DNA of 64,000 nt from Mycolicibacterium tokaiense (GTDB taxonomy: Bacteria; Actinomycetota; Actinomycetes; Mycobacteriales; Mycobacteriaceae). The stretch spans positions 5,394,001-5,458,000 of the forward strand of contig NZ_AP022600.1 of NCBI RefSeq assembly GCF_010725885.1, in the 5' to 3' direction. How positions within the stretch are numbered: the first letter of the stretch is position 1; each line of letters opens with the position of its first letter. Below, in pieces: positions 16,111-24,656 of the stretch. The notes beneath the pieces are model-generated. The model was not told where the DNA came from. It did not search any database and worked only from the letters and a program-made list of their open reading frames with translations. The translations under genes were made by a program, and so were the position numbers.

Positions 16111-16990
16111 GGCCGGCCCTCCTGTCCTCCTCTGCGGCTGCGTAGAAACCGCCGCCGGACTTCTGACCGTACCGCCCCTGTGCCACCAGATCGGCCAGCA
16201 ACGGCGGCGGGGTGAACCGGTCACCGCCGTAATGCTCCGACAGTGCCGTGGAGACCTTCAGTGCGGTGTCGAGCCCGGCGAGATCCAGCGTGGCGATGGG
16301 CCCCATCTTGTGGCCGTACATGAGCTGCGCGACGGCGTCGACCTCGGCCGGGCTGGCTATTCCCTCGTCGACCAGCCGGGCGGCCTCCATGAAGAGCGCG
16401 GTGCTCATCCGATTGGAGATGAAGCCCGGAACGTCCTTGCGACACACCACGAATTGCCGGTTGTTGGACTCCAGATATCGCTGGGTGGCTTCCAGGGTGG
16501 CCCTCGACGTGGCCGGGGCGAGGATGATCTCGACCAGCATCATCAGCGGAGGCGGATTCGACCAGTGCACCCCGATCACGCGCTCGGGGCGCAGGCAGTG
16601 CTGACCGACGCTCTCGATGCGGAACTGCGAGGTGTTGGTGCCCAACACCACATCCTCGGCACACAGCTTTCCGAGACGTTCGAAGAGCTGTTGTTTGGGC
16701 GTCAGGTCCTCGACGATGGCCTCGATCACGAAGTCGGCCCGTTGCGCCGCGGCGTCGAGGTCCAGATCCAGGGTCAGGTTGTCGCGGGCGGTGTCGGCGA
16801 CATCATCGGTGATCCTCCCCGAACGCTGCAGCCGGGCCAGGCTGTCCTGGATCCGGGCGTCGGCGGCTGCCAGGGCGCTCTCGGAGGTGTCGATCAGTGT
16901 GACCTCGAACCCGGACTGGGCCGCAACCTGGGCTATGCCGCTGCCCATCAGTCCCGAACCCACCACGAGCACGTTGTGCACCTGTCTCAT
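16094..16990 (-). CDS. 3-hydroxyacyl-CoA dehydrogenase
   Basis: This 298-residue enzyme of the FadB2/PaaH type has Rossmann motif GSGLMGSG (11-18) and the sequence DFVIEAIVED with the conserved glutamate. The catalytic-histidine region reads GVHWSNPPP, and the C-terminal domain includes PGFISNRM. It oxidises 3-hydroxyacyl-CoA to 3-ketoacyl-CoA with NAD+. HWSNPPP differs from the common HFFNPxP, which suggests an unusual acyl group. The ATG at 16990 overlaps the thiolase stop by 4 bases. It supplies the ketoacyl-CoA for the thiolase encoded just upstream in the operon. Confidence 0.9.
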   Translation of the reverse strand: MRQVHNVLVVGSGLMGSGIAQVAAQSGFEVTLIDTSESALAAADARIQDSLARLQRSGRITDDVADTARDNLTLDLDLDAAAQRADFVIEAIVEDLTPKQQLFERLGKLCAEDVVLGTNTSQFRIESVGQHCLRPERVIGVHWSNPPPLMMLVEIILAPATSRATLEATQRYLESNNRQFVVCRKDVPGFISNRMSTALFMEAARLVDEGIASPAEVDAVAQLMYGHKMGPIATLDLAGLDTALKVSTALSEHYGGDRFTPPPLLADLVAQGRYGQKSGGGFYAAAEEDRRAGHETTG

Positions 16991-18183
16991 CGGGCGGGTT
17001 CCGCGTCGAGCGTGGGACCGAAGATGGAGATGAACGAGATGAACTCGCCGGGCAACCCACCCATGTTGTGCGCCAGTCCCAATCGGGGTTCGGGCAACTG
17101 GCGGCTGCCCGCCTCACCGCGGAACTGCAGCCACAGCTCGTAGATCATCCGCAGCCCACTGGCGCCGACCGGGTGCCCGAATGACTTGAGCCCGCCATCG
17201 GGATTGACCGGCAGGGCGCCGGTCAGGTCGTAGCGACCGTCGAGGACGTCGCGCCACGCCTGTCCGCGTTCGGAGAATCCCAGGTCTTCCAGCAGGATCA
17301 TTTCGGTGGGTGTGAAGCAGTCGTGCACCTCCGCCATCGAGATCTGGGTGGCCGGATCACTGACCCCGGCCTGACCGTACGCCTCAGCCGCACACGCGAT
17401 CACCTCGGGAAAGCTGACGTGCTGATGCCCTGCGGTGGCCATGCCGTCGCTGCTCCCGGCATGCAGCGACATCCCTTTGAGAAAGATGGGCCGGTCGGTG
17501 TAGCGGTAGGCGTCCTCGGCCCGCACGATGATGGCCGCCGCCGCGCCGTCAGCCACCCCGGAGCAGTCGAAGACACTGAGGTCGCCGGCCACCCGCGGTG
17601 CCCGGGCGATCTTCTCCTTCGGCACCTCCGAGGTGTACTGCGCCAGCTCGTTGCGGGCGCCGTTGCTGTGGTTCTTCCACGCGATGTGGGTCAGGGCTTC
17701 GCGCAACTTGTCCGAATCCACGCCGTAGTGTTCGGAGTAGGCCGCGGGCAGCATCGCGTAGGCCGCCGGGTTGCTGATCTCGGCGGCGGTGTTGTCACTG
17801 GGCGCCTCGGCCAAGGTGAGTCCGGAAAACCCACTGTCCTTGAGCTTTTCGACACCCACGGCCATGGCCACGTCATACACCCCGGCCGCGACGGCGAACG
17901 CTGCGTTGCGAAAGGCCTCCGATCCGCTGGCGCAGAAGTTCTCCACCCGGGTGACCGGCGCCTCCACCTTGAGCGCCTTCGCCAGCGGCAGCCCCGAATG
18001 ACCGGTGGACAAGGTGGAGAACCAGAAGGCCTCCACGTCCGACTTGGCCAGACCCTCCACCGAGGACAACGCCCGGTGCACCGCGTCGATCATCATGTCG
18101 TCGGCCGAGGAATCCCAGTTCTCGCCGAACTTGGTACATCCCATCCCGACGATGGCGATCCTGTCCCGCAGGCTGCCGCTCAT
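16987..18183 (-). CDS. SCP-x type thiolase (acetyl-CoA acyltransferase)
   Basis: This 398-residue thiolase-fold enzyme has a complete active site: nucleophile loop VENFCASGSEA (Cys near residue 85), AEVHDCFTPTE with the conserved histidine, and GHPVGASGLRM near the C-terminus. It should cleave 3-ketoacyl-CoA to acetyl-CoA or propionyl-CoA and a shortened acyl-CoA. The ATG at 18183 overlaps the stop of the upstream HMGCS-like/DUF35 gene by ATGA. The partner DUF35 domain next door fits the family habit of thiolase plus OB-fold complexes. Confidence 0.9.
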   Translation of the reverse strand: MSGSLRDRIAIVGMGCTKFGENWDSSADDMMIDAVHRALSSVEGLAKSDVEAFWFSTLSTGHSGLPLAKALKVEAPVTRVENFCASGSEAFRNAAFAVAAGVYDVAMAVGVEKLKDSGFSGLTLAEAPSDNTAAEISNPAAYAMLPAAYSEHYGVDSDKLREALTHIAWKNHSNGARNELAQYTSEVPKEKIARAPRVAGDLSVFDCSGVADGAAAAIIVRAEDAYRYTDRPIFLKGMSLHAGSSDGMATAGHQHVSFPEVIACAAEAYGQAGVSDPATQISMAEVHDCFTPTEMILLEDLGFSERGQAWRDVLDGRYDLTGALPVNPDGGLKSFGHPVGASGLRMIYELWLQFRGEAGSRQLPEPRLGLAHNMGGLPGEFISFISIFGPTLDAEPAR

Positions 18184-19571
18184 GACGCTGTCTCCTCCCC
18201 GCCCGCTGCCGGGCGTGCTTTCCAGAAGTAGTTGGGTGTGCCCCGAACCGCATACGTGCGCCGGAAGGTCATCTCCACCGGACTGCCCAGTGTCAGGTCG
18301 TCGGCCGTCGCGTCGGCCACTTCCATCATGATGCGTCCGCCGCCATCGAAGTCCACCACGGCCGCCAGTGCCGGCGGCGCCGGGCTGTCGGAGACGGCAT
18401 CGGTGCTCAGGGACACGACGGTGCCGCGGCGATCGGCGACGGAATAGGCCTCGGTGTCGTCGACGGAACCGCAGGCGCCGCAGACCCGGTGTGCGGGCAG
18501 GTACACCTTGCCGCACGCGCGGCACCGACTGCCCGTCAGACCGAACTTCCAGTCCACGTTGCGGTGGGCCGGCGCGGCCGCAGCACCGGGTCGCTCGGGA
18601 CGACGGGTCGGCTCGCGTTCCAGCAGTCCCCGCCAGGTCAGATAACTCGGGTAGCTGATCTCGCGCCGTCCGGCGAGACTGGCCGACCCCGGCCCGTCGA
18701 CGAGTGCGCGGACCAACATGGCGTCCACTCCACCGCCGACGTGGAGCACCAGGATGACGTCGCCCGTGGACGCGGCGTCCAACGCCCGCGCCAGCAGGAG
18801 ACCGACGTCAGCAGCTCCGCAGAAGCCCACCGCGTCGCGATGCCCGTTCTGGGTGTCGCCCCCGCCGGTGGCCCCCACCGAAGCGGCTGTGGCGCCGGAG
18901 AATCGGCGGCTGGGTGCGGCGACCACGGTCTCGGTGGGCGTATCGGTGAAACCACTGGCCTTGCCGACTTCGGCCACGGCCTGAAGGACCGCCTCACCGA
19001 GGACGTGCTGGGAGAAGCGTTCCTCGGCGGTCTGACCGAATGGAGCTCCCGGCACGCGCCACAGATCCATCAGTTCCAGCGACACTGATGCGGTCCCGAT
19101 GATCTCTGCCACCGCGTCCCCGTCCGGGGCGAACGCGAACGCAGCGGCGCCGTCGCCTCCGTCCACCTCGTCGGCGGAGCCGGCCCGTCCGGAGCGTTGG
19201 TCCCCAATGGCCGCGACCCCGCCGGTGGCCGCCGCCGTCACCAGGGCGGCGAAACCTCCTCGGAGACCGCCGAAGTCGGCCGTCATCCGCCAGTCGTCGC
19301 TACCGGTGGCAGCGTGCACCACCGTCGCGTTGGACTTGTCGAAGAACGGCGGGGATGACGTGGCGAAGTAGAGCGGCCCCTGCCGTTGCGGCGCGGGCAA
19401 CTTGCGCAGCGCGGCCACCGCCATGGTGATGGGATCTTCGTCGTAGCTCGCCACGGCGCGTGCCCCGCGACCGCCACCGGCAGCACCCAATGCTGCGGCG
19501 ACGGTGGCTCGGGACAGGACGTTGGCCGGCACGTAGTACGCGTAGCCCGTGATGCGGTTCGGGAACGTCAT
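18180..19571 (-). CDS. HMG-CoA synthase-like domain fused to DUF35 OB-fold
   Basis: This 463-residue two-domain protein has residues 1 to about 300 resembling 3-hydroxy-3-methylglutaryl-CoA synthase/KAS III-like folds (ATSSPPFFDKSNATVVHAA). Residues about 320-463 are a DUF35 domain with a zinc ribbon, CRACGKVYLPAHRVCGAC. At the position of the usual nucleophilic cysteine the sequence reads ADFGGLRGGFAAL with no cysteine, so ordinary acyl-enzyme chemistry looks lost. It is translationally coupled to the thiolase and likely forms a complex with it, serving as scaffold, CoA-binding subunit or substrate tether. That role is inferred. Confidence 0.85.
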   Translation of the reverse strand: MTFPNRITGYAYYVPANVLSRATVAAALGAAGGGRGARAVASYDEDPITMAVAALRKLPAPQRQGPLYFATSSPPFFDKSNATVVHAATGSDDWRMTADFGGLRGGFAALVTAAATGGVAAIGDQRSGRAGSADEVDGGDGAAAFAFAPDGDAVAEIIGTASVSLELMDLWRVPGAPFGQTAEERFSQHVLGEAVLQAVAEVGKASGFTDTPTETVVAAPSRRFSGATAASVGATGGGDTQNGHRDAVGFCGAADVGLLLARALDAASTGDVILVLHVGGGVDAMLVRALVDGPGSASLAGRREISYPSYLTWRGLLEREPTRRPERPGAAAAPAHRNVDWKFGLTGSRCRACGKVYLPAHRVCGACGSVDDTEAYSVADRRGTVVSLSTDAVSDSPAPPALAAVVDFDGGGRIMMEVADATADDLTLGSPVEMTFRRTYAVRGTPNYFWKARPAAGGEETAS

Positions 19572-19577
19572 GTGCTG

Positions 19578-19802
19578 TCAGGCTCCTTCATCGGTCGGTG
19601 GGCCGGTCACCCTGATCGCGCTCACCGGGCAGCTGTCTTCGGCTTCCTGTAACTCCTCGATGTCGACACCGTCGAGGCTGGCCACATGGGCCTTGCCGTC
19701 GGGCCCCATCACGAAGGTGCGGGCTGCGACGGTGGTGCACCAGGTGGACCCGACGCACGTGCCGGCATCCACGTCGACCCGGACCGCCCCCTCGCCCGTC
19801 AT
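19578..19802 (-). CDS. Small ferredoxin, 3Fe-4S type
   Basis: This 74-residue acidic ferredoxin has CVGSTWC near residue 17 and DSCPVSAI near residue 57, giving three cysteines and thus most likely a 3Fe-4S cluster, as in P450-linked mycobacterial ferredoxins. The ATG at 19802 overlaps the P450 stop by ATGA, a common arrangement for a P450 and its own electron donor. The matching FAD-dependent reductase is encoded divergently at 21229. Confidence 0.92.
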   Translation of the reverse strand: MTGEGAVRVDVDAGTCVGSTWCTTVAARTFVMGPDGKAHVASLDGVDIEELQEAEDSCPVSAIRVTGPPTDEGA

Positions 19803-21064
19803 GGCGCCGGCCTGCGATTGACCGGCAGGGCTTCGACCCCGTGCAAGATCAGCACCCGGTGCCAGGCCAGGTCCCTCTCCCCCACGGCCAGCACGGGCGG
19901 ATCGATGGTCCTGGTCAGCGTTGTCAGCCCCGAGGTCAGCTCCATCCGGGCCAGCGCAGTGCCGAGGCAGAAGTGGATGCCCTGCCCGAACATCAGGTGC
20001 GGATTGGGTTTTCGGTCGATGACGAACGACTGCGGATCGTCGAAGCGCCTGGGATCGCGGTTGGCGGCGCCGGTCAGCAGATAGACCCGGCTGCCCTTCT
20101 CGATCTGCTGACCGCCGAGTTCGATGTCGGTGGCGGCCCGACGCACGATCACGTTGCCCGGCCCGAGGAACCGCAGACACTCCTCCACCGCCGCACCGGC
20201 CACCGTGGGGTCCGAGCCCAGCCGCCGCCAGTCCTGCGGCGAGGACATCAGCGTCAGCAGAGCGTTCGCCATGGCGTTCTGCACGGTCTTGTAGCCGGCG
20301 TCGAGGATCAGCATGCAGGTGCCGATGAGCTCGAGTTCGGACAGCGTTCCGTCGGCATCGTCGCTGGCTTCGACCAACCCCGACAGAATGTTGTCGGCGG
20401 GCTGTCTGCGGTACTGGAGAACCAGTTCCATCAGATAGTCCTCGAACTCGGCCATGGCCGCGGCCACGCGCTCATTACGCTGCGGATCGGCCAGTGCCCC
20501 GTTGATGAACAGACCCAGTTCCTCGGCCCACCCCTTCAATCGCACACCGTCTTCGACTGGCACACCGAACATCTCGGCAATCATCTGCCCGGGGAAAGGA
20601 ACGCAGTAGTCAGCCATGAGATCCACGGTCTCGCCGTCGTCGAGTCGGCGTTTGACCGTGTTGGCGAGACCCTGCGCGATCTCGTCGGCCTTGCCCTGCA
20701 GCAACCTGATCCGGCGGGGCGTGAACGACTTGTGCACCAGACCACGCAGCCGGGTGTGGTCGGGCGGGCCCATGAAGACCATCCAGCTGGCCAGGATGTC
20801 GAACATCCTCTCGAAACGCCGACGGTCCTGGGCGGGTACCCGGCTGGCCAGGTAGGGACCCACCCGGTCAGACCCGAAAGCCTGATCGCGCAGCGCGGTA
20901 CTCACGTCGTCGTAACGGGAGACCAGCCACGCCTTCATCGTGGTGTTCCACAGCACCGGAGCGTCTTCCACCAGCGACTCGAAGTAGGGGAACGGGTCGA
21001 TGGCCAACTCGGGCGAGGTGAGACTGACCTCGTCGAGCAGGCGCGGACCGCTCGTCTGCGTCAT
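19799..21064 (-). CDS. Cytochrome P450
   Basis: This 421-residue bacterial class I P450 has the haem-binding segment FGQGIHFCLGTALAR (Cys366) and an ExxR motif in EECLRF (Glu295, Arg298). In the I-helix, where [AG]Gx[DE]T[TS] is usual, it reads AGYKTV (256-261), so lysine replaces the acidic residue of the proton-relay pair. The ATG at 21064 follows GGAGG. It heads the operon ferredoxin, HMGCS/DUF35, thiolase, dehydrogenase, TetR, SDR, DUF336. It probably hydroxylates a lipophilic or acyl substrate; the substrate is unknown. Confidence 0.93.
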   Translation of the reverse strand: MTQTSGPRLLDEVSLTSPELAIDPFPYFESLVEDAPVLWNTTMKAWLVSRYDDVSTALRDQAFGSDRVGPYLASRVPAQDRRRFERMFDILASWMVFMGPPDHTRLRGLVHKSFTPRRIRLLQGKADEIAQGLANTVKRRLDDGETVDLMADYCVPFPGQMIAEMFGVPVEDGVRLKGWAEELGLFINGALADPQRNERVAAAMAEFEDYLMELVLQYRRQPADNILSGLVEASDDADGTLSELELIGTCMLILDAGYKTVQNAMANALLTLMSSPQDWRRLGSDPTVAGAAVEECLRFLGPGNVIVRRAATDIELGGQQIEKGSRVYLLTGAANRDPRRFDDPQSFVIDRKPNPHLMFGQGIHFCLGTALARMELTSGLTTLTRTIDPPVLAVGERDLAWHRVLILHGVEALPVNRRPAP

Positions 21065-21106
21065 GGGGGCCTCCGGGTATCGGGAACGACCCCAGCATCA
21101 AAACAC

Positions 21107-21172
21107 CCGAACGCACGCTCGGTCAACCACCTGAACTCGCAGCTTTCCGTGTTTGACCGAGCGTGCGTTCGG
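21107..21172. promoter_or_regulatory. 20-bp perfect inverted repeat in divergent promoter
   Basis: The left arm CCGAACGCACGCTCGGTCAA (21107-21126) and right arm TTGACCGAGCGTGCGTTCGG (21153-21172) are exact reverse complements separated by 26 bases. Each arm is itself a near-palindrome of form CGAnCGnnCGnTCG, as expected for two copies of one TetR-type operator, one facing each gene. The repeat lies between the P450 operon and the reductase/ligase operon. A related copy occurs at 29148-29166. Confidence 0.8.
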
Positions 21173-21228
21173 ACGTACCGTGTGCGTGATCGCAGTCACA
21201 TCGAGCCCACACCCCGAGGGGAGCTCAC

Positions 21229-22530
21229 ATGGACGAGCCTCAACTGTTCCGCCCGTTGCGCGTCGTGATCGTTGGTGCGGGTGTGGCCGGTGTCCGTACC
21301 GCCACCGCCCTGCGCCGCCGCGGATTCGCCGGCGAGGTGGTGCTCCTGAGCGAGGAGGCGAGGCTGCCCTACGACCGTCCGCCGCTGACCAAGCAGATCC
21401 TCAACGGGACCTGGCATGCCGAGCAGGCCCGGCTGATCGGACCTGACCAGCTCGACGAGCTCGGCATCGACCTGCGACTCGGCGCCTGTGCGGTGGGCCT
21501 GGGCCCCAACAGTGTCCGGCTCGCTGACGGGGAGGCCGTGAGCGCCGATTTTGTGGTGTTGGCCACCGGATCACTGCCCCACCGACTCGCCGATCAACCG
21601 CGCGATCCGCGGGTGCACGTGGTGAACAACCTCGACGATGTCCTGCGCCTGCGGGCCGCGTTCGACACCGCGACCCGTCTGCTCATCGTCGGGGCGGGCC
21701 TCATCGGCGGCGAGGTTGCCTCAGCGGCACGCCGGGCGGGGCTCGAGGTCGACCTGGTCGACGCCCAGCCTGGCGCATTCACCCGGGCGCTGGGGCCCGT
21801 CGGAGGGACCCTGCTGACCGCCCGGCACCGCGAGCTCGGCGTACGGGTGCACACCGGCAGGTGGGCAGAACAATGGCTCGCCGACGACACCGGGATACAT
21901 CTCGAACTGGACGACGGCACCCGGATCACCGGCGATCACGCAGTGATCGCCGTCGGCGCGCGCCCGGCACTCGACTGGCTGCTGGGCGCCCCGGAAACCG
22001 ACCAGCCGATGCTGCAGGCGAACCTCGAACAGGGCCTGGCGTGCGACAGCGACGGCCGGGTCATCGGCACCTCGGCGCTCTACGCCGTCGGCGACAGCGC
22101 CGCCTGGGCCGACCCGGGCACCGGCGTGCGCACCCGAGGACAACACTGGACGCTGGCCATCGAGCACGCCGAGGTGGTGGCCGCGGTGATCACCGCGCGA
22201 GCCGGCACATCCGAGGCCGACGACGAGATGCCGTTTCCCACGGTGGGTCCGGCCTACATGTGGACCGATCAGGCGGACACCAAGGTGCAGGTGGTCGGCG
22301 ATCCGCACCTGGGCGAAGAGCACCTCACGCTGTCCACCCCCGACGACGGCGCGGTGGTGCTGACCTCCGACCGTGGCCACGTGGTGGCCGTGACCCTGGT
22401 CGGCACTCCGCGCGCGTTGGCCGCCGCTCGCGCGGCCGTGGTCGACGCGCTGCCCACCGAGACGGCACTGGCCCAGATCGGCCATCGGGTTCCGTTGTTG
22501 CCCAGCACCTTCGACACCGCCCGGCGCTGA
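21229..22530 (+). CDS. FAD-dependent ferredoxin reductase
   Basis: This 433-residue reductase is of the rhodocoxin/putidaredoxin reductase type. It has an FAD-binding VIVGAGVAGVRTA (13-25), YDRPPLTKQ after the first strand, a second dinucleotide site LIVGAGLIGGEVA near residue 150 for NAD(P)H, and the FAD-contact YAVGDSAAW. It passes electrons from NAD(P)H to the ferredoxin encoded at 19578, which feeds the P450. The ATG at 21229 follows GAGGGGA. It starts a plus-strand operon with the ligase 7 bases downstream and is divergent from the P450 over the 20-bp inverted repeat. Confidence 0.92.
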   Translation: MDEPQLFRPLRVVIVGAGVAGVRTATALRRRGFAGEVVLLSEEARLPYDRPPLTKQILNGTWHAEQARLIGPDQLDELGIDLRLGACAVGLGPNSVRLADGEAVSADFVVLATGSLPHRLADQPRDPRVHVVNNLDDVLRLRAAFDTATRLLIVGAGLIGGEVASAARRAGLEVDLVDAQPGAFTRALGPVGGTLLTARHRELGVRVHTGRWAEQWLADDTGIHLELDDGTRITGDHAVIAVGARPALDWLLGAPETDQPMLQANLEQGLACDSDGRVIGTSALYAVGDSAAWADPGTGVRTRGQHWTLAIEHAEVVAAVITARAGTSEADDEMPFPTVGPAYMWTDQADTKVQVVGDPHLGEEHLTLSTPDDGAVVLTSDRGHVVAVTLVGTPRALAAARAAVVDALPTETALAQIGHRVPLLPSTFDTARR

Positions 22531-22537
22531 ACGTCGC

Positions 22538-24088
22538 ATGTACCCCGGACATCACGCAGCTGTGCGCCCTGACCACCCCGCGATCGTCATGAACGGTTCG
22601 GGCGAGGTCACCACCTACGCCGAACTGGAGCGCGAGTCGGCACGATTGGCCCGGTACCTGCACCAGTCGGGCCTGCGGATCGGAGACGGAGTCGTACTGG
22701 TCTCCCCCAACCACGCGATGTGCCTGATCGTGTACTGGGCCGCGGTGCGCAGTGGGCTCTACGTCACGGCGCTGAACTTCCACCTGGGCGCTGACGAGGG
22801 CTTGGCAGTGATGGCGAACTGCCGGCCGCGCGCACTCATCGCCTCGGCCGATTGCAGCGCGTTGGCCGCCGCGCTGGCGTGCGGCACGCCCACCCTGGAG
22901 GTCCGACTGTCCTTCGGAGGCGTCGTGGACGGGTGCGCCGACTATGACGATGAGCTTGCCGGTGTGTCAGCCGAACCACTGGCACATCAGCCGCGCGGTG
23001 CCGACATGCTGTACTCCTCGGGGACCACCGGCGGCATTCCCAAGGGCATCCGGCCGGCACTGCCCGACCGCGAGGTGCACGAACCGGGTGACCCGATGGT
23101 GACCTCGTTCGGCCCGCGCTACGGCTTCGCCACCGATACCGTCTACCTGTCCCCCGCACCGCTGTATCACGGCGGTCCGCTGCGCTTTGCCATCGTGGTG
23201 CTCGCCCTGGGGGGCACGGTGGTGGTACTCGAACGGTTCGACGCCGAGACCGCACTGGCGGCGATAGATCGTCACCGGTGCACACACAGCCAGTGGGTGC
23301 CCACGATGTTCGTCCGAATGCTGAAACTGCCCAAGGTGGTTCGAGATCGGTACGACGTGGGCTCCATGCGGTGCGCCGTTCACGCCTCGGCCCCGTGCCC
23401 GGTCGAGGTGAAGCGCGCGATGATCGAATGGTGGGGCCCGGTCCTCGAAGAGTATTACGCCTCGCAGGAGGCTGCCGGCATCACCATGATCTCCAGCCGG
23501 GACTGGCTGACACACCCGGGCTCGGTGGGACGTCCGGTGCTCGGCGAGATCAAGATCTGTGACGCAGACGGGGCGGAGCTGCCGCCCGGGTCCACCGGCA
23601 CCATCTACTTCGCCCGCGACGAGGTGCCGTTCGTCTACCACGACGACCCGGAACGCACCCGCAAGGCGCAGCACCCCGAGCACGAGAGCTGGAGCACCCC
23701 AGGCGATATCGGTTACGTCGACGAAGACGGCTTTCTCTATCTCACCGACCGGGCCGCCTTCATGATCATCTCCGGCGGTGTCAACATCTACCCGCAGGAG
23801 ATCGAGGACGAACTGGCACTGCATCCCGAGGTGTACGACGTCGCGGTGATCGGGGTGCCCGACGACGACCTCGGCGAGACGGTCGCCGCCTTCGTCATCC
23901 CCGCACCAGGTTCGGTGGCCGACGGCGAACTCGAACAGCGCATCCTCGACCACCTCGGCACCCGCCTGGCGCGCTACAAGATGCCACGTCGCGTCGAGTT
24001 CGTCGACGAGTTGCCCCGCACCCCGACCGGCAAATTGGCGAAGGCGGGTCTCATCGCGCGCTACCGCACACCGGCGCAGAAGGCCTGA
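22538..24088 (+). CDS. Acyl-CoA synthetase, copy 3
   Basis: This 516-residue AMP-forming ligase has AMP-binding YSSGTTGGIPKGI, YYASQEAAG, WSTPGDIGYVD, SGGVNIYPQEIE and a C-terminal PRTPTGKLAK with the catalytic lysine. Layout resembles mycobacterial FadD proteins for steroid- or fatty-acid-like acids. It is 7 bases behind the ferredoxin reductase gene, so it is part of the P450 module. It likely makes the CoA thioester of the substrate before the dehydrogenase/thiolase steps. Its 3' end overlaps the convergent thioesterase gene by 38 bases. Confidence 0.9.
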   Translation: MYPGHHAAVRPDHPAIVMNGSGEVTTYAELERESARLARYLHQSGLRIGDGVVLVSPNHAMCLIVYWAAVRSGLYVTALNFHLGADEGLAVMANCRPRALIASADCSALAAALACGTPTLEVRLSFGGVVDGCADYDDELAGVSAEPLAHQPRGADMLYSSGTTGGIPKGIRPALPDREVHEPGDPMVTSFGPRYGFATDTVYLSPAPLYHGGPLRFAIVVLALGGTVVVLERFDAETALAAIDRHRCTHSQWVPTMFVRMLKLPKVVRDRYDVGSMRCAVHASAPCPVEVKRAMIEWWGPVLEEYYASQEAAGITMISSRDWLTHPGSVGRPVLGEIKICDADGAELPPGSTGTIYFARDEVPFVYHDDPERTRKAQHPEHESWSTPGDIGYVDEDGFLYLTDRAAFMIISGGVNIYPQEIEDELALHPEVYDVAVIGVPDDDLGETVAAFVIPAPGSVADGELEQRILDHLGTRLARYKMPRRVEFVDELPRTPTGKLAKAGLIARYRTPAQKA

Positions 24089-24656
24089 GCTCGACCCACA
24101 GACCGCCCGCACCGGCCAGCGCCTGCCCGTCGAGCGTCAGCTCACCCTCCAGGAAACGCTTACGGCCCTCGACGGCGGCAACGCGGCAGAAGAACTGCAG
24201 TTGCCTACCCCAGGGCACCGGGTGACGGAAGTCGAGGTGCAGGTACGCGGTTCGCGCCATGGACCGGGGCGCCGCATTGGCCAGGCGTCCCAGAAGATCG
24301 TCGAAGAGAAGGGCGATGGCGCCCCCGTGCACCGCGCCGACGCCGTCGAAGTGACGCTCGATGGTGGTGACGCCGAACAGTTGCTCACCGTCGCCACCGG
24401 TGATGGTGTGCCGCGGTGTCAGGCCGCGGTCCCGGATCCCGTATCGCGGGTCGACCGTGAGCGCGGCGACGGCGTCCGGCTCCCCGGGGTCGAGCGCCGA
24501 GTCCACCAGCCGGTCGGCGACCCGGTCGAGCTCGTGCGCACATTCCCGCAACACCTTCGCGTCACCGCTGACACCGACCAGGGCGTCACGCACCCGACCA
24601 GACGCGGCCACCACGGCCGCGAACGCCGCCATCAGGTCATCTCTGTCGGTGGTCAT
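24051..24656 (-). CDS. PaaI-like hotdog-fold thioesterase
   Basis: This 201-residue protein has a C-terminal hotdog domain (FDGVGAVHGGAIALLFDDLLG, residues about 100-121, with the HGG motif) and an N-terminal helical extension of about 80 residues. PaaI-type thioesterases hydrolyse stalled acyl-CoA and release CoA. The ATG at 24656 overlaps the stop of the TRAP large permease by ATGA, ending the operon ligase, dctP, dctQ, dctM, thioesterase. Upstream the frame is open into the permease genes, but those codons belong to other genes. It may act as a safety valve for CoA trapped in the pathway. Confidence 0.88.
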   Translation of the reverse strand: MTTDRDDLMAAFAAVVAASGRVRDALVGVSGDAKVLRECAHELDRVADRLVDSALDPGEPDAVAALTVDPRYGIRDRGLTPRHTITGGDGEQLFGVTTIERHFDGVGAVHGGAIALLFDDLLGRLANAAPRSMARTAYLHLDFRHPVPWGRQLQFFCRVAAVEGRKRFLEGELTLDGQALAGAGGLWVELRPSAPVCGSAR

